Source of the DNA: Candidatus Brocadiaceae bacterium
GTDB taxonomy: Bacteria > Planctomycetota > Brocadiia > SM23-32
Direction: 5' to 3'
DNA: 64,000 bases
NCBI GenBank assembly: GCA_012728835.1
Contig: JAAYEJ010000064.1
Location: 1 to 64,000, forward strand
In this document: piece by piece, positions 21,682-29,360 of the stretch
Layout of the letters: every line of letters begins with the position of its first letter
Numbering within the stretch: the first letter of the stretch is position 1
Translations under genes and position numbers: made by a program
Notes under the pieces: generated by a model
Database searches by the model: none
The model's input: only the letters and a program-made list of their open reading frames with translations
Told to the model about the DNA's origin: nothing

Positions 21682-22242
21682 TCAGACCTCCATCAGGTCC
21701 TTGGCCTTCTTCTCCAGCAGGTCGTTGACCTGCCCCTCGTACTGGTTGGTCAGCTCCTGCACGTCGTCCCTGGCGCGGCGGCACTCGTCCTCGCTGATCG
21801 CCGAGTCCTTCTCGTCCTTGTCGAGCTGGCGGTTGGCGTCGCGCCGGATGTTGCGCACGGCCACGCGCGCCTCTTCGGCGAGCTGGCGGATGCGCGTCAC
21901 CAGTTGCTCCCGGCGTTCCTGGCTCAGACCCGGCACGGACAGGCGCACCACCTTGCCGTCGTTCTGGGGGTTGATGCCGATGTCGCTGGTCTGGATGGCC
22001 TTCTCGATGGCGCCCAGGCACGAGGGATCGAACGGTTTGATGACGATCAACTGCGGGTCGGGGATGGCGATCTGGGCCAGTTGCCTGAGCGGAGTCGGCG
22101 AGCCGTAGTACTCGACCCGCACGCCCTCGACCAGGCCGCTGCTGGCGGTGCCCGTGCGGATCACCCGCAGGCCGTCGGCGAAGACCTGCACCGCCTTCTC
22201 CATGCGTTCCTCGGCGTCCAGCAGCACGTCGTCGATGGCCAT
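21682..22242 (-). CDS. frr: Ribosome recycling factor
   Basis: A 186-residue protein with the RRF two-domain layout: a long three-helix bundle interrupted by a beta domain. Motifs are ADGLRVIRTGTASSGLVEGV, VEYYGSPTPLRQLA and NIRRDANRQLDKDEK. It splits post-termination ribosomes with EF-G. It is the last gene of rpsB-tsf-pyrH-frr, only 4 bp after pyrH. Confidence 0.97.
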   Translation of the reverse strand: MAIDDVLLDAEERMEKAVQVFADGLRVIRTGTASSGLVEGVRVEYYGSPTPLRQLAQIAIPDPQLIVIKPFDPSCLGAIEKAIQTSDIGINPQNDGKVVRLSVPGLSQERREQLVTRIRQLAEEARVAVRNIRRDANRQLDKDEKDSAISEDECRRARDDVQELTNQYEGQVNDLLEKKAKDLMEV

Positions 22243-22246
22243 CGCA

Positions 22247-22966
22247 CTATCCTTCCATAAGGGTGCCGACGTCCTCGCCCGCCACGGCGCGGCGCAGGTT
22301 GCCCGGCCGGCCGTAGTTGAAGACGCGTACGGGCAGGCTGTGCTGAAGGCAGAGGCTGACCGCCGTCAGGTCCATGACCCCCAGACGCCGTCGAAGCACG
22401 TCCGCGCAGGAGATGCGTTCGATGCGCTCCGCACCGGGCGTCGTCTCCGGGTCGGCCGTGTAGACGCCGTCCACGCGCGTCGCCTTCAGCACCAGGCCGG
22501 CCCCGATCTCGATGGCGCGCAGCACGGCGGCCGTGTCGGTGCTGAACAGGGGGCAGCCGGTGCCGCCTGCGAGCAGGACGAGCCGGCCGGCGTCGAGGTC
22601 CGCGATGCAGCGTGCCGGCTCGAACGCCTCGGCGATGCGCGGCACGGGGAATGCCGAGTAGTGGACGACCGGCAGGCCCAGGTCTTCGAGCCGCTGCCGG
22701 AGCACCAGGGCGTTGATGACGGTGGCCATCATGCCCGCGTAGTCCGCCCGCAGCCGGCCGGCGCCCTCCGGGTAGAAGCTGGCCCCGCGCAGGACGTTGC
22801 CGCCTCCAAGGACGACGGCGATGCGGGTGCCGGTGGACCGCGCGTCGGCCACCTGGCCGGCGATGTAGGCGAGGGCCTGTTCGCCGAACGGCGTGCCCTG
22901 GGGCCCGGACAGCGCCCCGCCGCTCAGCTTCAGAAGGACGCGCTCTGGCTTGCCCCTGGACGGCAT
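22247..22966 (-). CDS. pyrH: Uridylate kinase
   Basis: A 239-residue amino-acid-kinase-fold enzyme that phosphorylates UMP to UDP. Motifs are VLLKLSGGALSG at the N-terminus, VLGGGNVLRG, the UMP-binding MMATVINALVL, and GTGCPLFSTDTAA, with KATRVDGVYTADP near the C-terminal half. Bacterial UMP kinases are hexamers inhibited by UTP. It follows tsf by 44 bp in the conserved rpsB-tsf-pyrH-frr order. Confidence 0.96.
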   Translation of the reverse strand: MPSRGKPERVLLKLSGGALSGPQGTPFGEQALAYIAGQVADARSTGTRIAVVLGGGNVLRGASFYPEGAGRLRADYAGMMATVINALVLRQRLEDLGLPVVHYSAFPVPRIAEAFEPARCIADLDAGRLVLLAGGTGCPLFSTDTAAVLRAIEIGAGLVLKATRVDGVYTADPETTPGAERIERISCADVLRRRLGVMDLTAVSLCLQHSLPVRVFNYGRPGNLRRAVAGEDVGTLMEG

Positions 22967-23010
22967 GTCTGGCCTCCGGCACAGGCAGTGGGCGGCCCCG
23001 GCCCGGGTCC

Positions 23011-23604
23011 CTACGCGGAGTCGCCGCCCAGCTCGAGCCGCACGAACCGGCGCACCTTGATGTTCTCGCCGAGCTTCGCGATGGCGTCGTTGACGATGTC
23101 TTCGACGCGGCGCGAGTCGTCCCGCACGTATTCCTGCTTGAGCAGGCAGACCTGCGAGTAGTAGGCTTCGAGCTTGCCTTCGACGATGCGCTCGCGAACC
23201 GGCTCCGGCTTGTCGGCGAACTGGCTGCGGTAGACGGCCCGTTCCGCCTCGAGCGCCTCCTGGGGGAGGTCTTCGGGGGCGACGACGAGGGGGCTCATCG
23301 CGGCGACCTGCATCGCCAGGTTGTTGGCCAGCTCGGCGAACTCCTCGTTGCGCGCCACGAAGTCGGTCTCGCAGCTCAGCTCCAGGAGCACGCCCAGCCG
23401 GCCCTTGTGGACGTAGGAGGCGATCAGGCCCTCACTGGTCTCCCGGCTGCCCTTCTTGGCGGCCTGGGCCAGGCCCTTCTCGCGGAGGAACTGGACCGCC
23501 TTCCCTTCGTCGCCGGCGGCCTGGACGAGGGCGCGCTTGCAGTCCATCATGCCCGCACCGGTCTTCTCGCGCAGTTCCCTGACCTGCTGCGCCGTGATCT
23601 CCAT
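23011..23604 (-). CDS. tsf: Elongation factor Ts
   Basis: A 197-residue protein, a shorter form of EF-Ts. The N-terminal UBA-like module contains VRELREKTGAGMMDCKRAL; the core holds SYVHKGRLGVLLELSCETDFVA with the TDF motif that inserts beside the EF-Tu Mg2+ site. The short length (E. coli has 283) reflects loss of the second core subdomain, as in Thermus and many other bacteria. It lies 98 bp after rpsB. Confidence 0.95.
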   Translation of the reverse strand: MEITAQQVRELREKTGAGMMDCKRALVQAAGDEGKAVQFLREKGLAQAAKKGSRETSEGLIASYVHKGRLGVLLELSCETDFVARNEEFAELANNLAMQVAAMSPLVVAPEDLPQEALEAERAVYRSQFADKPEPVRERIVEGKLEAYYSQVCLLKQEYVRDDSRRVEDIVNDAIAKLGENIKVRRFVRLELGGDSA

Positions 23605-23702
23605 GGGGGTGCTCCGTGAATCAGTGGTCGAAACGAATCCGCCGCCGGCCCGCCGGCCGTGTCTCGCGCACGCAACGGGTCGGTCGGGCGGCGCCGGGTA
23701 TG

Positions 23703-24581
23703 TTACACGCCGTCGGCGGCGGGGCCCTCGGCGTCCGGATCGCCTTCGGTCGAGGCTCCCTCGGGGGCCGCCGCAGCCGGCACGGACGGGCTGCCGGCGC
23801 CGTCCGCCGTCGGGGTTGCCGGCGCCGTCTCCGGCTCTGCGGGCGCCGCGGCCCTGGGCGCCTCCGGCTCCGCTTCGGCCTTCGGCGGAGTGCCGGCCCG
23901 TGGGGCGCTGCCGGCGACGATCGCCTCGGAGACCGTCTTCAGGAAGATCTCGACGGCCCCGTACGAATCGTCGTTCCCCGGCACCACGACGTCGAGCCAG
24001 TTCGGATCGCCGTCGGTGTCCGTCAGGGCCACGACCGGAATGGCCAGCTTGCGGGCCTCCTTGACGGCGATGTGCTCGCGCGCCGGGTCGATGACGACCA
24101 GCAGGCTCGGCAGCCGGTCCATGTTGCGCACACCGCCGAGGTTGCGCAGGATCTTCCGCTTCTCACGCCGGAGCGACGAGAGCATCTTCTTGCCGTACAG
24201 CTCGATCTGGCCGGTCTCCTCGAGTTCCTCGAGTTCGGCCAGCCGATCCAGCCGCTGGCGGATGGTGACGAAGTTGGTCAGGAGCCCGCCGGGCCAGCGC
24301 TCCGCCACGTACGGCATGCCGCAGTGCTGGGCCTCGCGCTGGATCACCTCGGCCGCCTGCTTCTTCGTGCCGACGAAGAGCACGTACTGCCGCCGTGCGG
24401 CCACGGCCTGGGCGACCTTCCGGGCCGTCAGCAGCCCGCGCAGCGTTGCCCGCAGGTCGATGATGTGGATCAGGTTGCGCCGCTTGAAGATGTACGGCGC
24501 CATCTTCGGGTTCCAGCGGCTCGTCCGATGGCCGAAGTGAAACCCCGCCTTGATCAGGCTCTGAATACTGACTGGCTCCAA
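23703..24581 (-). CDS. rpsB: 30S ribosomal protein S2
   Basis: A 292-residue protein. The S2 core (about 1-225) has FHFGHRTSRWNPKMAPYIF, the coiled-coil RLAELEELEETGQIELYGKK, and VVIDPAREHIAVKEARKL. The last 65 or so residues form an Ala/Pro/Glu-rich low-complexity tail not needed for the fold. The start is TTG 24581, six bases after GGGAG, giving MEPVSIQSLIKAGFHFG. A consensus promoter about 160 bp upstream implies a 5' leader of about 156 nt, long enough for S2 autoregulation. Confidence 0.95.
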   Translation of the reverse strand: MEPVSIQSLIKAGFHFGHRTSRWNPKMAPYIFKRRNLIHIIDLRATLRGLLTARKVAQAVAARRQYVLFVGTKKQAAEVIQREAQHCGMPYVAERWPGGLLTNFVTIRQRLDRLAELEELEETGQIELYGKKMLSSLRREKRKILRNLGGVRNMDRLPSLLVVIDPAREHIAVKEARKLAIPVVALTDTDGDPNWLDVVVPGNDDSYGAVEIFLKTVSEAIVAGSAPRAGTPPKAEAEPEAPRAAAPAEPETAPATPTADGAGSPSVPAAAAPEGASTEGDPDAEGPAADGV

Positions 24582-24743
24582 GGTCGTCTCCCGTCACTGG
24601 GGCATATGCCGTGGCAGTCTACCTGACCGGCCGTCTCCCCCGGCGAAGCACAGCGCCGGCATATTGGGTACGCATTGCGCCCCGCTGCAGGGAAGCGGCT
24701 GAATGCACGGATGGCGAGCAAACGCCGAAAACACGACTCACAC

Positions 24744-24773
24744 AGTATACCGGACGCCCCCTCAGACTGTCAA
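24744..24773 (-). promoter_or_regulatory. Sigma-70 promoter of rpsB-tsf-pyrH-frr
   Basis: On the minus strand, TTGACA (24773-24768), an 18-bp spacer and TATACT (24749-24744). Predicted start is near 24737, leaving about 156 nt of untranslated leader before rpsB. Confidence 0.75.
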
Positions 24774-24844
24774 GCTGGAGGACGCGTTGCCGGACTCTCC
24801 ACGTCTGTGGGGGGGGGCGGAGGGTCGCCCCGAACGTCGGCTTG

Positions 24845-24853
24845 TGGTATCAT
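24845..24853 (+). promoter_or_regulatory. Possible extended -10 promoter for the kinase gene
   Basis: TGG followed by TATCAT (24848-24853) matches an extended -10. The hexamer at the -35 distance (TCGCCC) is a poor match. It lies about 80 bp before the kinase ATG. Confidence 0.35.
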
Positions 24854-24932
24854 TGGGGCGCCGATGCTCGCCAACGAAGATGCGACTGGCCCCACACGCC
24901 GAGTACCTCTTGCCGCACACGCGGGGGAAGCG

Positions 24933-26786
24933 ATGGTGTCTGACCCACGTTCCCGTCTGCCTTGGGCTCCGACGCCGGACGCGGTGCAGGAGCTTCTGGG
25001 GGGTCCGCACGTCTGGCTGATGGCCCTGGACCGGGCCGGCCGGGCGCTGCTGTGGAGCGAGGGTGCCGAGCGTCTCAGCGGCTGGCCGGCATCGGACGTG
25101 GTGGGCGGCGACGCGTTCTGGGAGCGGCTGTTCCCCGACCCGCGCTACAGCGGGTTCGTGCGGGACGGCTGCCTCTGCTCGCCCGGCGCGTGCGGCCTGG
25201 AGGTGGCGATCTGCCGGCGGGACGGATCCGCCTGCGTCCTGCAGTGGCACGTGTTCCCTCCGGCCGACGGGGCGGATGGGGTGCGGCTGGTCGTCGGACA
25301 CGAGAGGCGCGACCGCGCGACCGTGGTGCGCACGATCGAACACCCGGAGCGGTTCTTCGAGAAGTTCCTGGCCGGCCTGAGCGTCGGCGTCTTCCAGGTG
25401 CGCCGGCAGGGGGCGCGTCTCGACAAGGCGGCGAACCCGACCCTGGCCCGGATGCTGGGCTTCGGGAGCACCCAGGAACTGCTGGACTTCGACCACGACC
25501 TGCTGGTGCCCGCCTCCGAGCGGGCCAGGGTGGAGGAACTCCTGAACCTGCACGGCTCCGTGCGCGACTCAGAGGTTGACCTTGTCCGTCGGGACGGCAC
25601 GGTGCTGCAGGCGAGCATCAATGCGCGGGTGTTGCGCGACGCCGATGGGCGCCTGCAGATGGTGACCGGCACGGTCGAGGACACCGCGGAACGCCGAGCC
25701 GCCCAGCAGGCGCTGAAGGCCAGCAAGGAGAAGTACCGCCAACTGGTGGAGGGCGTGGGCGAACCCATCCTGACCGTCGATGAGCACGGAGTGTGTCTGG
25801 CCATGAACCAGGTCGCCGCGCGCTACGCCGGAGGGGACGCGAGCACGTTCGAAGGGCGGCCGCTCCGGGACATCTTCCCCCTGGATGCCGCCAACGCCTT
25901 CCTGCGGATTGCCCGGAGCGTGATCGACACGGCCCGCCCGCAGAGACACGAGCTGCAGGTGATGCTGCAGGGGAAGGAGACGTGGCTCCAGATGCGTGCC
26001 TGCCCGGTGCGGGGCGTCGGGGGCGAGGCGCGGGTCCAGATCCTGGCGCTGGACATCACCGACCGGAAATCGGCCGAAGGCGAAGTGCTGCTCTACCAGC
26101 AACGGCTCCGCGCGCTGGCTTCCCGGCTCTCGGACACTGAGGAGCGCGAACGCCGGCGCCTGGCGGCTGACCTTCACGCCAACATCAGTCAGTCGCTGGC
26201 GCTCGCCATCATGAACCTGGGCGTCCTGCGGGGCTCGGCGACCCGGCCGCGGGAGGCCGACGGGCTGCGGACGATCCAGGACCTTGTGGAACAGGCCCTG
26301 CTGGCCGCCCGGACGCTGACCTGCGAACTGAGCCCCCCCGTGCTGTCGGAACTCGGCTTCGAGGAGGCGCTGGAGTGGCTTGCGGAGATCACCGGCGAGC
26401 GGTACGCCCTGGCCGTGCGCGTGGAGCACGACGGCCTGCCCCTGGTTATCTCCGAACACGCCCGGACCGTGCTGTTCAAGGCCGTCCAGGAACTGCTGAC
26501 CAACGTGGGGCGGCACGCCGCGGCCAGGGAGGCGGTTGTGGCAGTGCGGGCGGACGCCAGCGACGTGGTGGTGAGCGTCAGCGACGATGGCTGCGGGATG
26601 CGCGAGGGCTCGGACGCCGCCCGGCCGGCCCGGGGAGGCGGATTCGGCCTCTTCAACGTCAGGGAGCAGATCCGGCAGCTCGGGGGCGCGGTCCGCGTGC
26701 GGTCACGGCCGGGTGAGGGCACGTGCATCCTCCTGACGCTGCCTCTGCGCGATGCCGAGGCCGACGGCCAGGGAGCGCCCGCATGA
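24933..26786 (+). CDS. PAS-domain sensor histidine kinase (NarX/DegS-like HisKA_3)
   Basis: A 617-residue kinase without membrane segments, so probably a cytoplasmic sensor. Three PAS-like modules span about 15-135, 145-260 and 265-385; the last ends in the PAC-like VQILALDITDRKSAEGE. The dimerisation/phosphoacceptor helix has LAADLHANISQ with His415. The usual acidic residue after the His (LHD/LHE) is Ala, which may affect phosphatase balance. The HATPase domain shows VQELLTNVGRHAAA, VSVSDDGCGM and GGFGLFNVREQI. The start is ATG 24933, with a purine-rich GGGGGAAG before it; ATG 24864 in frame is possible. It overlaps the response regulator by ATGA. Confidence 0.88.
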   Translation: MVSDPRSRLPWAPTPDAVQELLGGPHVWLMALDRAGRALLWSEGAERLSGWPASDVVGGDAFWERLFPDPRYSGFVRDGCLCSPGACGLEVAICRRDGSACVLQWHVFPPADGADGVRLVVGHERRDRATVVRTIEHPERFFEKFLAGLSVGVFQVRRQGARLDKAANPTLARMLGFGSTQELLDFDHDLLVPASERARVEELLNLHGSVRDSEVDLVRRDGTVLQASINARVLRDADGRLQMVTGTVEDTAERRAAQQALKASKEKYRQLVEGVGEPILTVDEHGVCLAMNQVAARYAGGDASTFEGRPLRDIFPLDAANAFLRIARSVIDTARPQRHELQVMLQGKETWLQMRACPVRGVGGEARVQILALDITDRKSAEGEVLLYQQRLRALASRLSDTEERERRRLAADLHANISQSLALAIMNLGVLRGSATRPREADGLRTIQDLVEQALLAARTLTCELSPPVLSELGFEEALEWLAEITGERYALAVRVEHDGLPLVISEHARTVLFKAVQELLTNVGRHAAAREAVVAVRADASDVVVSVSDDGCGMREGSDAARPARGGGFGLFNVREQIRQLGGAVRVRSRPGEGTCILLTLPLRDAEADGQGAPA

Positions 26787-27436
26787 GCATCCGAATCCTG
26801 CTGGTGGACGACCACAAGATCATGCGGCAGGGGCTGCGCGCCCTGATCGAGAACGAGCCGGACCTCAAGGTCGTGGGGGAGGCCGCCAACGGCCGCGAGG
26901 CCGTCGGCATCGCCCGGACATGCCTGCCCGAGGTCATCCTGATGGACGTGGCCATGCCCGAACTGAACGGTGTGGAGGCCACCCGGCAGCTCCGCATGGC
27001 CATCCCGGCCAGCCGCGTGGTGGCCCTGTCCATCCACCACGACCGCCGGTTCGTCACCCACATGATGCGCGCCGGCGCCTCCGGCTACGTTCTGAAGGGC
27101 TGCAGCTTCGAGGAACTGGTCCGGGCGGTGCGGGCCGTGGCCGGCGGGCACACCTACCTGACCCCCGCCGTGGCCGGCGCGTTGGCCGAGGGCTATGCCG
27201 ACGCCCTGGCCTCCCGCGGCGATCTGCGCAGCGGCCAGCTCAGCCCTCGCGAGCGCGAGGTGCTTCAACTGCTCGCCGAGGGCCTGAACACAAAGGAGGC
27301 CGCCGCCCGCCTGGGCATTCAGCCCAAAACGGTAGCCGTCCACCGCCACCGGATCATGCGCAAACTGGGCGTGGACACGGCGGCCGAGATGGTCAGATGG
27401 GCCATTCAGGACGGCCTGACGTCCATCGGGACGTGA
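26783..27436 (+). CDS. NarL/FixJ-family response regulator
   Basis: A 217-residue two-domain regulator. The receiver domain (1-120) has acidic VDDH (8-11), phosphoacceptor Asp55 in LMDVAMPELNG, and Lys in YVLKGC. The LuxR-type helix-turn-helix (about 150-205) contains LSPREREVLQLLAEGL and PKTVAVHRHRIMRKLG. Its ATG overlaps the kinase stop (ATGA), so kinase and regulator are translationally coupled and form one system. The signal and targets are unknown. An 18-bp palindrome lies 40 bp downstream, but no link to this regulator can be shown. Confidence 0.93.
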   Translation: MSIRILLVDDHKIMRQGLRALIENEPDLKVVGEAANGREAVGIARTCLPEVILMDVAMPELNGVEATRQLRMAIPASRVVALSIHHDRRFVTHMMRAGASGYVLKGCSFEELVRAVRAVAGGHTYLTPAVAGALAEGYADALASRGDLRSGQLSPREREVLQLLAEGLNTKEAAARLGIQPKTVAVHRHRIMRKLGVDTAAEMVRWAIQDGLTSIGT

Positions 27437-27475
27437 TGAAAAGGCCCCACATCGATGGCAGCTATACGGATGTTT

Positions 27476-27493
27476 TGTAAATAATTATTTACA
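27476..27493. promoter_or_regulatory. 18-bp perfect palindrome in an AT-rich island
   Basis: TGTAAATAATTATTTACA is fully self-complementary and stands in an AT-rich stretch (about 27470-27515) within very G+C-rich DNA. It lies just upstream of a promoter (27515-27543). Shape and position suggest an operator for a dimeric regulator; which one is unknown. Confidence 0.6.
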
Positions 27494-27514
27494 CGGTTTT
27501 GAATAAACAGCCAA

Positions 27515-27543
27515 TTGCGCGAGGCCCCTCCGTGCCGTATTCT
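27515..27543 (+). promoter_or_regulatory. Putative promoter of the candidate small RNA
   Basis: TTGCGC (27515-27520), a 17-bp spacer and TATTCT (27538-27543), each four of six to consensus. Predicted start is near 27550. No protein gene follows on this strand. Confidence 0.45.
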
Positions 27544-27549
27544 ACCGGT

Positions 27550-27777
27550 GCTTGACGGAGGCAAGCCTGGACTGGCACCTGGGCCCCTCCGGCGGGCTCT
27601 GGACCTTTGGGACCTGATCGGCCGGCTTCGGCCGGTCGTGCTTGGGCATACACCGTTGGCAGAAGGGTCCATAGGCAGCCGGGGTGAGGCCGGGCAACCG
27701 GCCGGAATCCTCGGAGAGGATGGATCTCGGCGACTCTCCGGGGAGGCGGATTGGCTAACAGGGGCAGCCGATCCGCC
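27550..27777 (+). ncRNA. Candidate structured small RNA, unrecognised
   Basis: No credible reading frame occupies the 364-bp gap between the response regulator and the convergent tRNA-binding protein gene. Instead there is a series of stable stems. A GGTGC/GCACC stem is at the start. A 9-bp stem (27600-27608 with 27663-27671) encloses an 8-bp hairpin closed by a C-TTCG-G tetraloop (27619-27638). A 6-bp hairpin has a GCAA loop (27688-27703), then an ATCCTC/GAGGAT hairpin (27707-27721) and a 12-bp terminal stem (27745-27777). UUCG and GNRA loops are typical of real structured RNA. It does not match tmRNA, SRP RNA or RNase P motifs I know; 6S-like RNA cannot be excluded. Confidence 0.45.
27745..27777. 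terminator. Stem-loop between convergent transcription units
   Basis: GGCGGATTGGCT (27745-27756) and AGCCGATCCGCC (27766-27777) form a 12-bp stem with one G-U pair and a 9-nt loop. No U tract is present on either side. It lies 24 bp beyond the stop of the minus-strand gene ending at 27801 and could end transcription from both directions. Confidence 0.45.
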
Positions 27778-27800
27778 ACCACCCCGCTGTTCGCGCCCGC

Positions 27801-28151
27801 TCAGAGCACGGTCGAGCCGGGCGCCACGTCCGCATCGGGCGTCAGCACCGACACCGTCTCGCCGTCCTGTGCCGCCAGCAGCATGCCGTTGCTGGCCACG
27901 CCCCGCAGTTGCGCCGGCTCCAGATTCGCCACCACGACGACCCGCCTGCCTTCGAGCTGTTCCGGCCTGTAGTACGGCTTCAGGCCGGCCACAAGCGTCC
28001 GCGGCGTCTCCTCGCCCAGGTCCACACGGATCACCAGCAGCTTGTCCGCGTTCGGATGGTCTTCGACTGAGAGCACCTTGCCGACCTTCAGTTCCACCTT
28101 CTTGAAGTCCTGATAGCTGATCATCGCCTCGTCCCCGTTTTCTGTGGTCAT
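27801..28151 (-). CDS. tRNA-binding (MetG C-terminal/EMAP-like) domain protein
   Basis: A 116-residue OB-fold protein. It begins MTTENGDEAMISYQDFKK and shows the family pattern KVELKVGKVLSVEDHPNADKLLVIRVDLGEE, then VAGLKPYY and the SNGML segment near the end. Such free-standing domains match the C-terminal part of methionyl-tRNA synthetase and CsaA/Trbp111, which bind the outer corner of tRNA as dimers; annotation pipelines often call them methionine-tRNA ligase beta subunit. The start at 28151 overlaps the aroB stop by ATGA, indicating coupling; an internal ATG at 28124 is possible. No metG is seen here. Confidence 0.85.
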   Translation of the reverse strand: MTTENGDEAMISYQDFKKVELKVGKVLSVEDHPNADKLLVIRVDLGEETPRTLVAGLKPYYRPEQLEGRRVVVVANLEPAQLRGVASNGMLLAAQDGETVSVLTPDADVAPGSTVL

Positions 28152-29263
28152 TGCGGTCCGCCGGCCGGAGCCAGCACTTCGCGTGTCGCCGCCCGGATCA
28201 TGTCCTCCGGCACGTCCTCGCGCGCCGTCCACTCCCCGATGCCGCTCAGCAGCACGAAGCGGTTGCGGCCGGTCACGAACTTCTTGTCGTGTGCCATGTG
28301 TCCCTGCACGCGGTCGATGTCCAGTCCGGGCGCCCGTGTGGGCAGGCCGGCCGCCGCGATGACCGCTTCGAGCCGTTCCCGCACGTCCGCACCGCACAGG
28401 CCGCTGTCGACCGACAGCCGCGCGGCCGCCATCATGCCCACCGCCACGGCTTCTCCGTGCGTCAGCCGGCCGTCAGCGGCCTTCTCGACGGCATGGCCGA
28501 TCGTGTGGCCGAAGTTCAGGCAGATGCGTACGCCGCGTTCCTCCCGCTCGTCCTGGCGCACGACGGCGGCCTTGACACGCACGTTCCAGGGCACGAGCCG
28601 CACCAGCAGGTCGGCGTCCGGATCGGCCGCGTCCTTCGCGCGGTCCTCCAGGAGTTCGAACAGCTTCCCGTCCAGCACGGCGCCGTGCTTGATGATCTCC
28701 GCCAGCCCCGAACGCACCTCCCGCCGGGGCAGTGTGCGCAGCGTGCCCACGTCGGCGTAGACAAGGCGCGGCTGGTGGAAGGCCCCCACCAGGTTCTTGC
28801 CCTCCGGCAGGTTGACCGCCGTCTTGCCGCCCACACTGCTGTCGACGGCGGCCAGGAGCGTCGTCGGCACCTGCACGAAGTCAACGCCGCGACGGAACGT
28901 TGCCGCTGCGAACCCGCCCAGATCGCCCACGACGCCTCCGCCCAGAGTGACGACGAGCGGCTTGACGGACGGATCGGGCGCAGACTGCGCCAGGTACCTG
29001 ACCGCCCGGCAGAAATGGTCCAGGTCCTTGTGTGCCTCGCCGTCGGGGATGTCGTGCCGGCCAACGCTGGCGGCGCCGGCCTCGGCCAGGCTTCGCGCGA
29101 CGGGTGCATAGTAGTGCGCGCCGACGACCGGGCTGGTGAAGACGGCGACGTTGGCCCGAAGGAGCCCGCGCCGTGCCAGTTCCGGGCCGAACTGGTCGAG
29201 GATGTCGCACCCGACCACGACGTCGTAGGACCGTCCGCCCAGCTCTACGTGTACCGTCTCCAT
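28148..29263 (-). CDS. aroB: 3-dehydroquinate synthase
   Basis: A 371-residue NAD- and zinc-dependent enzyme for the second shikimate step (DAHP to 3-dehydroquinate). Motifs are the NAD-binding VTLGGGVVGDLGGFAAATF, QVPTTLLAAVDSSVGGKTAVN, GLAEIIKHG and the metal-binding FGHTIGHAVEKA with HGEAVAVGM. Length is normal. It ends in an ATGA overlap with the tRNA-binding protein gene. The first-step enzyme, DAHP synthase, lies 5 kb away on the other strand with its own attenuator. Confidence 0.97.
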   Translation of the reverse strand: METVHVELGGRSYDVVVGCDILDQFGPELARRGLLRANVAVFTSPVVGAHYYAPVARSLAEAGAASVGRHDIPDGEAHKDLDHFCRAVRYLAQSAPDPSVKPLVVTLGGGVVGDLGGFAAATFRRGVDFVQVPTTLLAAVDSSVGGKTAVNLPEGKNLVGAFHQPRLVYADVGTLRTLPRREVRSGLAEIIKHGAVLDGKLFELLEDRAKDAADPDADLLVRLVPWNVRVKAAVVRQDEREERGVRICLNFGHTIGHAVEKAADGRLTHGEAVAVGMMAAARLSVDSGLCGADVRERLEAVIAAAGLPTRAPGLDIDRVQGHMAHDKKFVTGRNRFVLLSGIGEWTAREDVPEDMIRAATREVLAPAGGPQ

Positions 29264-29360
29264 GGCGTTCGCCCTTCCGGCAGAGAGGCCAGGTCGAGAT
29301 GGTAGCCTTCCGGCTCGCCATCGTCAACGGCGGCGCCCGGGCGGCCGGGCGTCGGCGGTG

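Noticed and set aside
24675-24932. An 86-residue N-terminal extension of the sensor kinase
   Set aside because: It overlaps the rpsB promoter region, is low-complexity, and ATG 24933 has a better ribosome-binding site.
27550-27777. 6S RNA, tmRNA, SRP RNA or RNase P RNA as identity of the candidate RNA
   Set aside because: I could not find the hallmark sequences of tmRNA, SRP or RNase P RNA, and the 6S central-bubble fold cannot be confirmed by eye. It is left unnamed.
27550-27777. A riboswitch
   Set aside because: No same-strand gene follows; the next gene is convergent.
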